Positions 42,799 through 51,744 are shown, counted from the first letter of the stretch. The stretch is DNA of 64,000 bases from Blattabacterium cuenoti (GCF_014251715.1 NZ_CP059198.1:248001-312000), one strand, 5' to 3'. The notes: generated by a model not told the origin, from the letters alone. Numbers and translations: made by a program.

Positions 42799-43495
42799 AA
42801 AAAATATATTAGAATTCCAGAATGGAAAAATATTATTAATAGATAAACCGTGGGGATGGACTTCTTTTCAAATTGTTAAAAAAATTAAAAATTATATAGG
42901 AAATTTAAAAATAGGACATGCGGGGACTTTAGACCCTCTTGCAACAGGTTTATTGATAGTACTTACAGGAAAATATACTAAAAAAGTAGATGATATTCAA
43001 AATTATAAAAAAACTTATACAGGTATTATAAAATTAGGCTGTGAAACCTTATCTTTTGATTCAGAAACAGAAGAATATAATTTTTCTTCCATTTCGCACA
43101 TAACCCCTAAAATTATTATAAAAATATCTAAAAAATTTATGGGAGAAATAGATCAATTTCCTCCCTATTTTTCTGCCTTAAAAATAAAAGGGAAAAGATA
43201 CTATGAGTATGCTAGAAAAGGGGAAAAAATAGATTCTATTAAATATAGACGTGTAAAAATTTATCAATTTAATATCCTAAAAATAGGAATTCCCTATATA
43301 AAATTTTTTATAGAATGTGGAAAAGGGACTTATATAAGATCTGTAGCCCGAGATTTTGGAAAAGCCCTAAAAAGCGGAGCTTATCTACTTTCTTTAAGAA
43401 GAGAACGTATAGGAAATTTTTCTATAAAAAGTTTTTCTGATTCTAATCTAGAGTTTTCAACAAAATTAGAATTTCCATGTTATTTACTAAATTAA
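42785..43495 (+). CDS. truB: tRNA pseudouridine55 synthase
   Basis: TruB makes the T-loop pseudouridine. Motifs: [19 protein letters not shown], the catalytic [14 protein letters not shown] (Asp), [42 protein letters not shown] and [12 protein letters not shown]. No ATG precedes the conserved start; TTG at 42785, within uppP, is the only good candidate. 236 residues fits the short form. It converges with rpsP, overlapping by 4 bases. Confidence 0.94.
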   Translation: MKNFKKNILEFQNGKILLIDKPWGWTSFQIVKKIKNYIGNLKIGHAGTLDPLATGLLIVLTGKYTKKVDDIQNYKKTYTGIIKLGCETLSFDSETEEYNFSSISHITPKIIIKISKKFMGEIDQFPPYFSALKIKGKRYYEYARKGEKIDSIKYRRVKIYQFNILKIGIPYIKFFIECGKGTYIRSVARDFGKALKSGAYLLSLRRERIGNFSIKSFSDSNLEFSTKLEFPCYLLN

Positions 43496-43830
43496 ATTTT
43501 ATATTTTTTGTACCAAAAATAGAATTTTTTCTGATATTCTTCATCCGTAAAAACTCCCTTTTTTACTCCTTTTAATAAATGTTTTTTGAGTAATACACCG
43601 TTTTTAGAAAAAATGGATTTTACAGTATTTGTAGGTTGTGCTCCTTTCATTAACCAAGATACCGCATTTTCCATTTTTAATACAGTTGAAGGAGGATCCG
43701 TATGAGGATTATAAGTTCCTAGTTTTTCAATAAATTTACCATCTCGTGGAGCACGAGAGTCAGCTACAACTATATGATAAATAGGTCTATGTTTTTTTCC
43801 AATTTTTTTTAAACGTATTTTAACAGACAT
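43492..43830 (-). CDS. rpsP: 30S ribosomal protein bS16
   Basis: The N-terminus [42 protein letters not shown] is the bS16 signature, followed by [37 protein letters not shown]. 112 residues with a basic/aromatic tail ([14 protein letters not shown]). It is an early 30S assembly protein. A hairpin in its leader (43857-43887) may affect expression. Confidence 0.97.
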   Translation of the reverse strand: MSVKIRLKKIGKKHRPIYHIVVADSRAPRDGKFIEKLGTYNPHTDPPSTVLKMENAVSWLMKGAQPTNTVKSIFSKNGVLLKKHLLKGVKKGVFTDEEYQKKFYFWYKKYKI

Positions 43831-43856
43831 AATTTTATTAATTAAAATAATAAATA

Positions 43857-43887
43857 AAAAACCTTTATGGCAATAAAAAAGGTTTTT
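43857..43887 (-). promoter_or_regulatory. hairpin upstream of rpsP
   Basis: AAAAACCTTT and AAAGGTTTTT are perfect 10-base arms around 11 bases, 27 bases before the rpsP start. Read on the minus strand the right side is followed by a T-rich tract (GGTTTTTTATTTATT), as in an intrinsic terminator or attenuator. No minus-strand gene lies upstream that would need a terminator, so a leader element for rpsP is my preferred reading. Confidence 0.45.
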
Positions 43888-43960
43888 GAGTAACGTAACC
43901 TAAATTTAGACATAATTATAATGTTTTTGAAAAAAAATGGTATATATTTACATTTTTCAT

Positions 43961-44031
43961 AGACCCGTTGTGTAACGGTAGCACAGCAGATTTTGGTTCT
44001 GTTAGTTGGGGTTCGAGTCCCTACGGGTCTG
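43961..44031 (+). tRNA. tRNA-Gln (anticodon UUG)
   Basis: The 71-base cloverleaf has acceptor stem AGACCCG/CGGGTCT, an anticodon arm GCAGA-TTTTGGT-TCTGT with anticodon TTG at the centre, T arm GGGGTTCGAGTCCC and discriminator G. CCA is not encoded. A TATATTTA -7-like box at 43943-43950 is rightly placed 10 bases upstream. Confidence 0.96.
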
Positions 44032-44068
44032 TTACCTAATATTTTTTATATATGTTGAATTTTACAAA

Positions 44069-45466
44069 ATGAGTATTGGAATGAAAATAAAAAAAGAAAA
44101 AGTTTTATTAATAGCTTTTTTAAGTGTTTTAGCATATGTATTTATTCATTTATCTAAATCCTTTTTAGGATTGGATCAATTTACTCTTTCTATATTAAGA
44201 TGCTTCGTCATCTCTATTTTCATATTGTATACCTTTCTTAAAAAAGATTTAACTACTTGGATTTTATTATCCATTATCATAGGAATAGAAATGGGATTAG
44301 ATATCCCAAAAATTGCTGTTGAACTAAGGTTTTTATCTCAAATATTTTTGAGGTTGATAAAAACCATTATTGCTCCAATATTATTTTCTACTCTAGTAGT
44401 TGGTATAGCAAGTCATTCTAATATTAAACAATTAGGAAGCATGGGATGGAAATCATTACTATATTTTGAAGTAGTGACCACTTTAGCTTTGTTCATCGGT
44501 CTTATTGCTATTAATGTATCCCAAGCTGGAGTAGGTATAGTGATGCCTTCAGGAATAACGGAACAACAATTGCCAAAAGTAGAACATAGAACTTGGCAAA
44601 ATACGATACTTCATGTATTTCCTGAAAATTTTATAAAATCCATATATCATGGAGATGTCTTACCTATAGTGGTATTTTCAGTTATATTCGGTATATCTAT
44701 GGTATTTTTGGAAGAAAAAAAACGAAGTCCTATATTACTATTTGCAGATAGTCTTTCAGAAATCATGTTTAAATTTACTAAAATTATCATGTATTTTGCT
44801 CCTATAGGAGTAGGATCTGCCATCGCTTATACAGTAGGACATATGGGGTTAGATATTTTATATAACCTATTTCAGTTATTATTGACTCTTTATATTGCTC
44901 TATTTATATTTTTGATAGTTATTTTATTTCCTATTCTTTTATGGATAAAAGTACCTTTAAGAGGTTTTATAAAAGCATTAACTGAACCTGTATCACTTGC
45001 GTTTGCTACTACAAGTTCAGAATCTGCCTTACCACTACTTATGGAAAATTTAGAAAAATTAGGGGTTCCAAGAAAAATTATTGCTTTTGTTATTCCTACA
45101 GGTTATAGCTTTAACTTAGATGGAACTACTCTATATTTGTCTTTAGCTACTGTTTTTGTAGCACAAGCATCTGGTATTCCTTTGAGTTTTAGTCAACAAA
45201 TATTTATAGGATTGACTTTAATTTTAACTAGTAAAGGAGTAGCCGGAGTTCCTAGAGCATCTTTAGTCATTCTTTTAGCTACTGTTGCTTCTTTTGGTTT
45301 GCCAACTTGGCCTATATTAGCTATTATCGGTATAGATGAATTAATGGATATGGCTCGCACTACTGTCAATGTAATAGGAAATGGATTAGCTAGTTGTGTA
45401 ATTGCTCGTTCTGAGGGAGAATTTGACGATAAAAAAATGTTAGATTATATAAAAAATGATTTGTAA
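44069..45466 (+). CDS. dicarboxylate/amino acid:cation symporter (DAACS family)
   Basis: The protein (465 residues from ATG 44069; 44081 is also possible) has the family motifs LRLIKTIIAPILFSTLVVGIA, TTSSESALPLLMENLEKLGVP (serine-rich TSSSE-like re-entrant loop), PTGYSFNLDGTTLYLSLATVFVAQA, LILTSKGVAGVPRASLVILLATVASFGLP and IGIDELMDMARTTVNVIGNGLA. About eight to ten membrane helices. An extra hydrophobic N-terminal 60 residues precede the core. Likely substrate is glutamate, aspartate or a C4 acid. It lies just after tRNA-Gln. Confidence 0.9.
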   Translation: MSIGMKIKKEKVLLIAFLSVLAYVFIHLSKSFLGLDQFTLSILRCFVISIFILYTFLKKDLTTWILLSIIIGIEMGLDIPKIAVELRFLSQIFLRLIKTIIAPILFSTLVVGIASHSNIKQLGSMGWKSLLYFEVVTTLALFIGLIAINVSQAGVGIVMPSGITEQQLPKVEHRTWQNTILHVFPENFIKSIYHGDVLPIVVFSVIFGISMVFLEEKKRSPILLFADSLSEIMFKFTKIIMYFAPIGVGSAIAYTVGHMGLDILYNLFQLLLTLYIALFIFLIVILFPILLWIKVPLRGFIKALTEPVSLAFATTSSESALPLLMENLEKLGVPRKIIAFVIPTGYSFNLDGTTLYLSLATVFVAQASGIPLSFSQQIFIGLTLILTSKGVAGVPRASLVILLATVASFGLPTWPILAIIGIDELMDMARTTVNVIGNGLASCVIARSEGEFDDKKMLDYIKNDL

Positions 45467-45473
45467 TTAACTT

Positions 45474-46526
45474 TTGAAAAGTTTTTTTTTTAAAAAAAAA
45501 AAATATTCTATAGATTCAAATGGAGTTATCACAAGAAAGAGTCATTCCAATATAGCTTTAATTAAATATTGGGGGAAACATAAAAATAAAATTCAAATAC
45601 CATCGAATTCTTCTATTAGTTATTCTCTAGGAGAAGTATATACGGTAACACGATTATCATATGAAATAAAAAAAAGAAATTTCTCTCTAAGAGTTTTTTT
45701 TTCAGGAAAAGAGAAAACTAGTTTTATTCCAAAAATTTTGGAATTTTTTCATAGAATTTCATTTTATTGTTCTTATTTACGAGATTTTAATTTTATTATA
45801 GAAACCTATAATACTTTTCCACATAGCAGTGGAATAGCTTCTTCTGCTTCTTCCATGAGTTCTTTAGCATTATGCATCATGGAAATAGAAAAAAAATTAG
45901 TTTCTTCTTTAAAAAAAGATTTTTTATTAAAAAAAGCTTCTTTTTTAGCAAGATTAGGTTCCGGAAGTGCTTGCAGATCTATTTATCCTGGCCTTGTTGT
46001 TTGGGGAAGTCATCAATCCATAAAAGGAAGTAATAATCTTTATGCTATTCAATATCCATATAAAATACACCCCATTTTTACAAAAATGGTAGATACTATT
46101 TTAATAATAGATGAAACACCTAAAAAAATATTGAGTTCTAAAGGTCATCAGTTAATGAAGAACCATCCTTATGCTAAGGAAAGATTTAAAAATGCTAATA
46201 AAAATATGGATAGACTTATATCTATATTAAAAATAGGAGATTTACAAGAATTTGGAAAATTAATAGAACATGAAGCTTTGACACTTCACGCCATGATCAT
46301 GACCTCTCGTCCCTATTTTATATGGATGAAGCCAAATACTCTTAACGTTCTTCATAACGTATGGGATTTCAGAATGCAAAGTAAAAAAAATATCTATTTT
46401 ACACTAGATGCAGGTGCCAATGTTCATCTTTTATATCCTATACAAGAAAAAAAATACATTATAAAATGGATATACAGCGATCTTTTTTTTTATTGTAAAA
46501 AAATTATTGAAAGTTTTTGTTTATAG
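45474..46526 (+). CDS. mvaD: diphosphomevalonate decarboxylase
   Basis: MvaD makes isopentenyl diphosphate from mevalonate diphosphate. GHMP-kinase family motifs: SHSNIALIKYWGKHKNKIQIPSNSSISYSL, SGIASSASSMSSLALC, RLGSGSACRSIYPGLVVWG, MTSRPYFIWMKPNTLNV and LDAGANVHLLYP. This implies a mevalonate route to the undecaprenyl carrier used by MraY and UppP. Only a TTG (45474) can start the frame, and it is followed by T10-A12, which may hide a length error. Confidence 0.93.
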   Translation: MKSFFFKKKKYSIDSNGVITRKSHSNIALIKYWGKHKNKIQIPSNSSISYSLGEVYTVTRLSYEIKKRNFSLRVFFSGKEKTSFIPKILEFFHRISFYCSYLRDFNFIIETYNTFPHSSGIASSASSMSSLALCIMEIEKKLVSSLKKDFLLKKASFLARLGSGSACRSIYPGLVVWGSHQSIKGSNNLYAIQYPYKIHPIFTKMVDTILIIDETPKKILSSKGHQLMKNHPYAKERFKNANKNMDRLISILKIGDLQEFGKLIEHEALTLHAMIMTSRPYFIWMKPNTLNVLHNVWDFRMQSKKNIYFTLDAGANVHLLYPIQEKKYIIKWIYSDLFFYCKKIIESFCL

Positions 46527-46533
46527 AATTAAT

Positions 46534-46541
46534 TATCTTTG
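46534..46541 (+). promoter_or_regulatory. candidate -7 box (TATCTTTG) for tRNA-His
   Basis: TATCTTTG fits TAnnTTTG exactly, 10 bases before the tRNA. TTTG at 46516-46519 is only 14 bases upstream, shorter than the usual spacing, so the -33 element is uncertain. Confidence 0.55.
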
Positions 46542-46551
46542 TTTTGATTTT

Positions 46552-46627
46552 GGTGGACGTAGCTCAGTTGGTTTAGAGCATCAGATTGTGGTTCTGAGGG
46601 TCGCCGGTTCGAATCCGGTCGTCCACC
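46552..46627 (+). tRNA. tRNA-His (anticodon GUG)
   Basis: Acceptor stem GTGGACG/CGTCCAC, anticodon arm TCAGA-TTGTGGT-TCTGA with GTG at the centre, T arm GCCGGTTCGAATCCGGT. The extra G at 46552 and C73 at 46627 form the G-1:C73 pair typical of tRNA-His. The aminotransferase gene converges on it, ending 9 bases downstream. Confidence 0.97.
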
Positions 46628-46636
46628 CAATTTTTG

Positions 46637-47824
46637 TTAATTTAATGCCTTTTTTATTCTTTTGAAAGCTTCTATAATTTTATCTTCTGATGAGGCATAA
46701 GAAATACGTAAACATTCATGATCCCCAAAAGCACTTCCACTCACTGTAGCTACTTGAGTTTTTTCAAGTAGAAATTCAGAAAAATCATCCGCATTTTTAA
46801 TCATTTTTCCATCCAATTTTTTTCCAAAAAAATATGAAATTTTTGGAAAAACATAAAAAGCCCCATTTGGTTTATTCAATTGAAACCCATTGATTTCTGT
46901 TATCATAGACAAAACTAAATTTCTTCTTTTTCTAAACTCTTGTATCATATATTCTATTTTACTTGGATCGGCTTTTAATGCGGCAATAGCAGCTCTCTGT
47001 GCAATAGAATTGGAACAAGATGTCATCTGTCCCTGTATTTTATCACAAGATTTAGCGATCCATTCTGGAGCTCCAATATATCCAATTCTCCAACCCGTCA
47101 TTGAAAATGCTTTAGATAGACCATTAAGTGTGATGACTTGATTATGAATATCAGAAAAAATTGCAATACTAGTATGTTTATCAGAGTAACAAATATGTTC
47201 ATAAATCTCATCAGAAATAATCATGATTTCTGGATATTTTTTAAAAATTTCTGCTAAATATTTTAATTCTTCATAAGAATAAACACTTCCTGTAGGATTA
47301 CAAGGAGTACTGAAAATAAATAATTTCGTTTTAGATGTAATAGCTTTTTCTAACTGTTCTGGATTAATCTTAAAATTGTTATTCATGGTTGTTGGGACGA
47401 CAACAGGATACGATTCACATAATTTTACCATTTGTAAATAACTAACCCAATAAGGAGCGGGAATAATGACTTCATCATTTTTATTAAGCAAAGATAAAAG
47501 AACATTCATGATAGCTTGTTTTGCTCCAGTAGAAACTACAATTTGAGAAGGGGTATATTTTAAATGATTATCACGGTATAATTTTTGGCATATTACTTTA
47601 CGAAGTTCTAAATATCCGGAGACGGGAGTATAATAATGATACCCTTCATCTATAGCTTTTTTAGCAGCATATAATACAAAATCAGGAGGTAAAAAGTCGG
47701 GTTCTCCCAAACTCAAGTTTATTATATCATAACCTTTATTTTTTAAATCTCTGGCTTTAGCTGACATAGCTATGGTTTGCGAATAAGATATATTTTTTAA
47801 TCTATGGGACAATCTATTTTTCAT
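46637..47824 (-). CDS. aspC: class I aminotransferase, aspartate-type
   Basis: PLP-dependent fold-type I aminotransferase of 395 residues: NLSLGEPDFLPPDFV, YTPVSGYLELRKVI, STGAKQAIMN, FSTPCNPTGSVYS, SDEIYEHICY and the lysine motif LNGLSKAFSMTGWRIGYIGAPEW (Schiff-base Lys in SKAF). The arginine that binds the substrate carboxylate is in CLRISYAS. It most resembles subgroup I-gamma aspartate aminotransferases. A TAnnTTTG box and hairpin precede it. Confidence 0.9.
   Translation of the reverse strand: MKNRLSHRLKNISYSQTIAMSAKARDLKNKGYDIINLSLGEPDFLPPDFVLYAAKKAIDEGYHYYTPVSGYLELRKVICQKLYRDNHLKYTPSQIVVSTGAKQAIMNVLLSLLNKNDEVIIPAPYWVSYLQMVKLCESYPVVVPTTMNNNFKINPEQLEKAITSKTKLFIFSTPCNPTGSVYSYEELKYLAEIFKKYPEIMIISDEIYEHICYSDKHTSIAIFSDIHNQVITLNGLSKAFSMTGWRIGYIGAPEWIAKSCDKIQGQMTSCSNSIAQRAAIAALKADPSKIEYMIQEFRKRRNLVLSMITEINGFQLNKPNGAFYVFPKISYFFGKKLDGKMIKNADDFSEFLLEKTQVATVSGSAFGDHECLRISYASSEDKIIEAFKRIKKALN
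46819..46851. repeat. 12-bp perfect inverted repeat inside the aminotransferase gene
   Basis: TTTTTCCAAAAA and TTTTTGGAAAAA are exact complements separated by 9 bases. It encodes FPKISYFFGKK near the C-terminal domain. Low-complexity arms lower its significance. Confidence 0.75.
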
Positions 47825-47853
47825 ATATATGAATATATAATTTGAAATGATTA

Positions 47854-47887
47854 CAAATCTAAATAAATTTTACTATAAATTTATTTA
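47854..47887. promoter_or_regulatory. promoter box and hairpin between aspC and rsmG
   Basis: On the minus strand TAGATTTG (47861 to 47854) fits TAnnTTTG and points to the aminotransferase gene, 29 bases away. Overlapping it, TAAATAAATTT (47860-47870) and AAATTTATTTA (47877-47887) form perfect 11-base arms with a 6-base loop. The repeat lies where a regulator could affect both divergent genes. Confidence 0.5.
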
Positions 47888-47907
47888 TCCGAATATTGGG
47901 ATTCACT

Positions 47908-48528
47908 ATGAAATTAATTAAAAAATATTTTCCATTTTTATTGGATCAACAAATATATAAGTTGTATTATTTAAAAAATTTATATGCGTATTGGAATGCA
48001 TATGTGAATCTAATTTCTAGAAAAACATTCCACGATTTTTATCAACAACATGTACTTTTTTGTTTAGGAATAGCTAAAGTATTTTATTTTTTCCCTGGAT
48101 CATGTGTCATGGATTTAGGTACAGGAGGAGGTTTTCCTGGAATTCCTTTATCCATAGTTTTTCCGAATACTGAATTTATATTAGTAGATTCTATTAAAAA
48201 AAAAATTAAAATTATAGAACAAATCATATATGATCTTCATTTAAAAAATGCACATCCTATTTGTATACGTGCAGAAAAATTAGAAAATAAATTTGATTTT
48301 GTGGTTACTAGAGCTGTAACAAAAATAGATATAATACATAATTGGATAAAAAATAAATTTAAATGCAAATCTACCTATAAAATTAAAAATGGAGCTTTAT
48401 ATTTAAAAGGAGGAAATATTTCTGAGGAAATAAAAAAATTTCCTCATGCAATAATATATCCTTTAAAGCATTATTTTAAAGAACCATTTTTTATAACTAA
48501 AAAAGTTGTTTGGATTTCCAATATTTAA
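47908..48528 (+). CDS. rsmG: 16S rRNA (guanine527-N7)-methyltransferase
   Basis: RsmG (GidB) has the SAM motif CVMDLGTGGGFPGIPLSIVFPNTEFILVDSIKKKIK and the family pieces WNAYVNLISRKT, RAEKLENKFDFVVTRAVTKI and YLKGGNISEEIK. Start ATG 47908 gives MKLIKKYFPF; a TTG four codons earlier is less likely. 206 residues is normal. Confidence 0.94.
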   Translation: MKLIKKYFPFLLDQQIYKLYYLKNLYAYWNAYVNLISRKTFHDFYQQHVLFCLGIAKVFYFFPGSCVMDLGTGGGFPGIPLSIVFPNTEFILVDSIKKKIKIIEQIIYDLHLKNAHPICIRAEKLENKFDFVVTRAVTKIDIIHNWIKNKFKCKSTYKIKNGALYLKGGNISEEIKKFPHAIIYPLKHYFKEPFFITKKVVWISNI

Positions 48529-48533
48529 TAAAA

Positions 48534-49493
48534 ATGAATCCTAAAAAAATTTTTATAGAAAAAGTAAAACAAAAAGGCGGATGGGTAAATGCTCATGCTC
48601 ATTTAGATAGAGCTTATACTCTAACAAAAAAAAATTTCAAATATTCTTATTATTCTCTGAATAAAAAATGGTATCTGGTAGATGAAATGAAACGTTTAGC
48701 TACAGAAGAGGATATTTATATACGTATGGAAAAAGCTTTAGAATATTTTTTAATACAAGGAACACAAGCTTTGTGCACATTTATTGATGTAGATGAAATT
48801 ATTGAAGATCGTGCTTTAAAAGCCGCTAAAAAGCTTAGAAATAATTATGAAAATTCAATCCATATTTGTTTTGCCAATCAAGTTCTTAAAGGAGTGTTGG
48901 ATAAAAAATCCAAATATTGGTTTGATAAATCCGTAGAATTTGTAGATATTATTGGTGGATTGCCCGCTAAAGATTATGGTAAAGAAGATGAACATTTAGA
49001 TATTTTATTAAAAACAGCTAAAAAAAATGGAAAAATAGTACATGTACATGTAGATCAATTTAATACTAGCGAAGAAAAAGAAACTGAAAAACTAGCAATA
49101 AAAACTATTGAACATGGAATGCAAGGAAAAGTAGTAGCTATACATAGTATTTCTTTAGCTGCACATGCTAGAGCTTATCGTTATAAGATATACCAATTGA
49201 TTAAGAAAGCTAATTTAAAGGTAATATCTTGTCCCATTGCTTGGATTGATCATACAAGAAGTGAACGTTTTACTCCTAGCCATAATTCTATCACTCCAGT
49301 GGATGAAATGGTTCCTGAAGGGATCATAGTGGCTTTTGGAACAGATAATATTTGTGACATATACAAACCTTTTTCTGATGGAAATCTATGGATAGAATTA
49401 CGTGTAATGTTGGAAGCTTGTCATTATTATGATATAGATCATTTGGTTAAAATTGCTACAATAAACGGATTAAAAGTGTTAGGATTAAAATAA
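48534..49493 (+). CDS. amidohydrolase-superfamily protein, cytosine-deaminase-like
   Basis: The 319-residue protein has the metal-ligand pattern of the CodA branch: NAHAHLDRAYT, VHVHVDQFN, IHSISLAAH and FGTDNICDIY. In CodA the second motif reads HCDE with a catalytic Glu; here that position is Gln (HVDQ), so cytosine deamination cannot be assumed. ATG 48534 gives MNPKKIFIEKV; a TTG at 48510 is in frame but overlaps rsmG. The gene lies between rsmG and convergent lysS. Substrate unknown. Confidence 0.8.
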   Translation: MNPKKIFIEKVKQKGGWVNAHAHLDRAYTLTKKNFKYSYYSLNKKWYLVDEMKRLATEEDIYIRMEKALEYFLIQGTQALCTFIDVDEIIEDRALKAAKKLRNNYENSIHICFANQVLKGVLDKKSKYWFDKSVEFVDIIGGLPAKDYGKEDEHLDILLKTAKKNGKIVHVHVDQFNTSEEKETEKLAIKTIEHGMQGKVVAIHSISLAAHARAYRYKIYQLIKKANLKVISCPIAWIDHTRSERFTPSHNSITPVDEMVPEGIIVAFGTDNICDIYKPFSDGNLWIELRVMLEACHYYDIDHLVKIATINGLKVLGLK

Positions 49494-49494
49494 C

Positions 49495-50994
49495 TTATTT
49501 TTTTCCTCCTTTTTCTGGACGCATTTGTGGAAAAAGTAAAACTTCTTGAATAGAATTTTTTTTAGTAAGTAACATTACTAAACGATCTATTCCAATTCCA
49601 ATACCTGCAGTAGGAGGCATTCCAAATTCCAAAGCACGTATAAAATCTTTATCAATAGACATTGATTCATTAGACATTGATTCATTTTTTGTATTTTTAA
49701 ACTTCATTTGTTTTCGTAAACGATCTAATTGATCTATAGGATCATTAAGTTCTGAATAAGCATTCGCAATTTCTTGTCCATTTATAATAAGTTCAAAACG
49801 TTCTGATAAATTTTTTTCATTACGATGTTTTTTTGTTAAAGGACTCATTTCTATAGGATAATCAATAATAAAAGTAGGATTTATGTAATTTTTTTCGCAT
49901 TTTTCTTCAAAAATGTTCTCAATAAGTTTAGCTTTACTCATTTTTAAATTTTCTTCTATATGCAATTTTTTACAAACTTTTCTTAATTCCTCTTTTTCCA
50001 TTTTTTTCAGATTAAATCCGGTGTATTTTTTAATAGAATCCAATATAGGGATACGGGGAAAAGGAGTTTTAAAATTAATATTTTCTTTTTTTTGAAATTT
50101 ATTAAAGATGCACTTCATTAGTTTTTCTGTAAAATTCATCATCCAGTAATAGTCTTTATAAGCGACATAAAGTTCTAGTACCGTAAATTCTGGATTATGA
50201 ATACGGTCCATACCCTCATTTCTGAAATTTCTAGAAAATTCATATACTCCGTTAAACCCCCCAATTATAAGTCTTTTCAAATAAAGCTCATTAGCTATAC
50301 GTAAATACAATGGAATTCCAAGAGTGTTGTGATAGGTTTCAAAAGGACGAGCTATAGCTCCCCCAGGAATGGATTGTAGAATAGGAGTATCTACTTCTAA
50401 ATAACCTTTATCATCCAAAAAATTTCTTATTTTCTGTATGATCCGAGTCCGTTTTATAAAAATTTCTTTGATATGATCATTTACTATAAGATCTACATAA
50501 CGCATGCGATAACGTAGTTCTGTATTGGAAAAAGCATCATATATTTTTTTATTTTTATCCATTTTTACTTGTGGTAATGGTCGAATAGATTTGGATAATA
50601 AAGTTAATTTATGAACATGTATCGTCATTTCATTCATTTTTGTCTTAAATAAAAAACCTTTAACTCCAATAATATCTCCGATATCTATAAGTTTTTTTAA
50701 AAAAATATTGTAAGTATCCTCTTTTCCCATTTTATCAGAGTATAAATGATACTTTGTAAAGTATATTTGCATACAACCCGTATGATCTTTTATTTCTCCA
50801 AAAGAAGCTTTTCCTAAAAGACGCAAACGCATTAAACGTCCGGCTATGCTGATAGTTTCTTTTTCTATAAAATTTTTTTGTATATTATAAATAGTACTAG
50901 TAACTTTATATTCATTTGAAGGATAAGGATTTATACCTAATGATTTTAGTTTATCTAGTTTTTTTATTCGTATAATTTGTTGTTCGGATAACAT
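49495..50994 (-). CDS. lysS: lysyl-tRNA synthetase (class II)
   Basis: An N-terminal OB-fold anticodon domain (about residues 45-150, SIAGRLMRLRLLGKASFGEIKDHTGCMQIYF) is followed by the class II core: motif 2 FRNEGMDRIHNPEFTVLELY, the lysine site FELIINGQEIANAYSELNDP and motif 3 MPPTAGIGIGIDRLVMLL. 499 residues is normal. Two copies of a 15-bp unit add NESMS-NESMS at residues about 437-446. Divergent from lipB with a 31-base gap. Confidence 0.97.
   Translation of the reverse strand: MLSEQQIIRIKKLDKLKSLGINPYPSNEYKVTSTIYNIQKNFIEKETISIAGRLMRLRLLGKASFGEIKDHTGCMQIYFTKYHLYSDKMGKEDTYNIFLKKLIDIGDIIGVKGFLFKTKMNEMTIHVHKLTLLSKSIRPLPQVKMDKNKKIYDAFSNTELRYRMRYVDLIVNDHIKEIFIKRTRIIQKIRNFLDDKGYLEVDTPILQSIPGGAIARPFETYHNTLGIPLYLRIANELYLKRLIIGGFNGVYEFSRNFRNEGMDRIHNPEFTVLELYVAYKDYYWMMNFTEKLMKCIFNKFQKKENINFKTPFPRIPILDSIKKYTGFNLKKMEKEELRKVCKKLHIEENLKMSKAKLIENIFEEKCEKNYINPTFIIDYPIEMSPLTKKHRNEKNLSERFELIINGQEIANAYSELNDPIDQLDRLRKQMKFKNTKNESMSNESMSIDKDFIRALEFGMPPTAGIGIGIDRLVMLLTKKNSIQEVLLFPQMRPEKGGKK
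49656..49685. repeat. two tandem 15-bp units in lysS
   Basis: TAGACATTGATTCAT is repeated exactly, end to end, keeping frame and duplicating NESMS in LysS at a surface loop where relatives usually have an acidic stretch with EAM or similar. Confidence 0.9.
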
Positions 50995-51025
50995 AGACTG
51001 ATGATTATAGAATTTTTTAAAAAAT

Positions 51026-51739
51026 ATGAAAAAAAAAATACTTTTTTTCGAAGATTTAGGAAAAAAAGAATATAAAGAAACTTGGGAATATCAGAAAAGA
51101 TTATTTTATGATATAATACAAAAAAAAGTAAATAATATCTCTTATCAAAAAGCAGGATATTTTCTATTTGTAGAGCATCCACATGTATATACTATAGGTA
51201 AAAATGGAAAAAAAAATAAACATTTATTGGTAACATCAGATTTTTTAAAAAAAATTAATGCGACCTTTTATCAAACAGATAGAGGAGGTGATATCACTTA
51301 CCATGGACCTGGACAGTTAATAGGATATCCCATTTTAAATATGGATTATTTTTTTACGGATATTCATAAATACCTTCGTCTTTTAGAAGAAGTTATTATA
51401 CATTTTTTATGGAAAAATTATGGGATAAAGGGGGAACGAAAAAAAGGAAAAACAGGAGTATGGTTTCATAATAATGTTGTAGAAAAATCAAGAAAAATAT
51501 GTGCAATAGGAATTAAAATTAGCCGTTGGGTAACAATGCATGGATTTGCTTTAAATGTAAATACAGATTTACGGTATTTTGATCATATTATTCCTTGTGG
51601 AATTTACAATCAAGAAGTTACTTCTTTAAAAAAAGAATTAAAAAAAAATGATATATCTTTTAAAGAGGTTAAACAAATGGTAAAAAAATCTTTTCAAGAA
51701 ATTTTTGATGTAGAATTCATGCCAATTACTAAAAAGTAA
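51026..51739 (+). CDS. lipB: lipoyl(octanoyl) transferase
   Basis: LipB moves octanoate from acyl carrier protein to lipoyl domains. Motifs: FLFVEHPHVYTIGKNG, DRGGDITYHGPGQLIGYPILNM, the catalytic Lys in RKICAIGIKISRWVTMHGFALNVN and catalytic Cys in IIPCGIYNQEVTSL. 237 residues is normal. Function ties to lipoate-dependent dehydrogenases encoded elsewhere. Confidence 0.95.
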   Translation: MKKKILFFEDLGKKEYKETWEYQKRLFYDIIQKKVNNISYQKAGYFLFVEHPHVYTIGKNGKKNKHLLVTSDFLKKINATFYQTDRGGDITYHGPGQLIGYPILNMDYFFTDIHKYLRLLEEVIIHFLWKNYGIKGERKKGKTGVWFHNNVVEKSRKICAIGIKISRWVTMHGFALNVNTDLRYFDHIIPCGIYNQEVTSLKKELKKNDISFKEVKQMVKKSFQEIFDVEFMPITKK

Positions 51740-51744
51740 TTAAA

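Noticed and set aside
44006..44068. Open frame extending the symporter gene into tRNA-Gln
   Set aside because: The extension begins inside the tRNA and has no conserved sequence; ATG 44069 or 44081 is the credible start.
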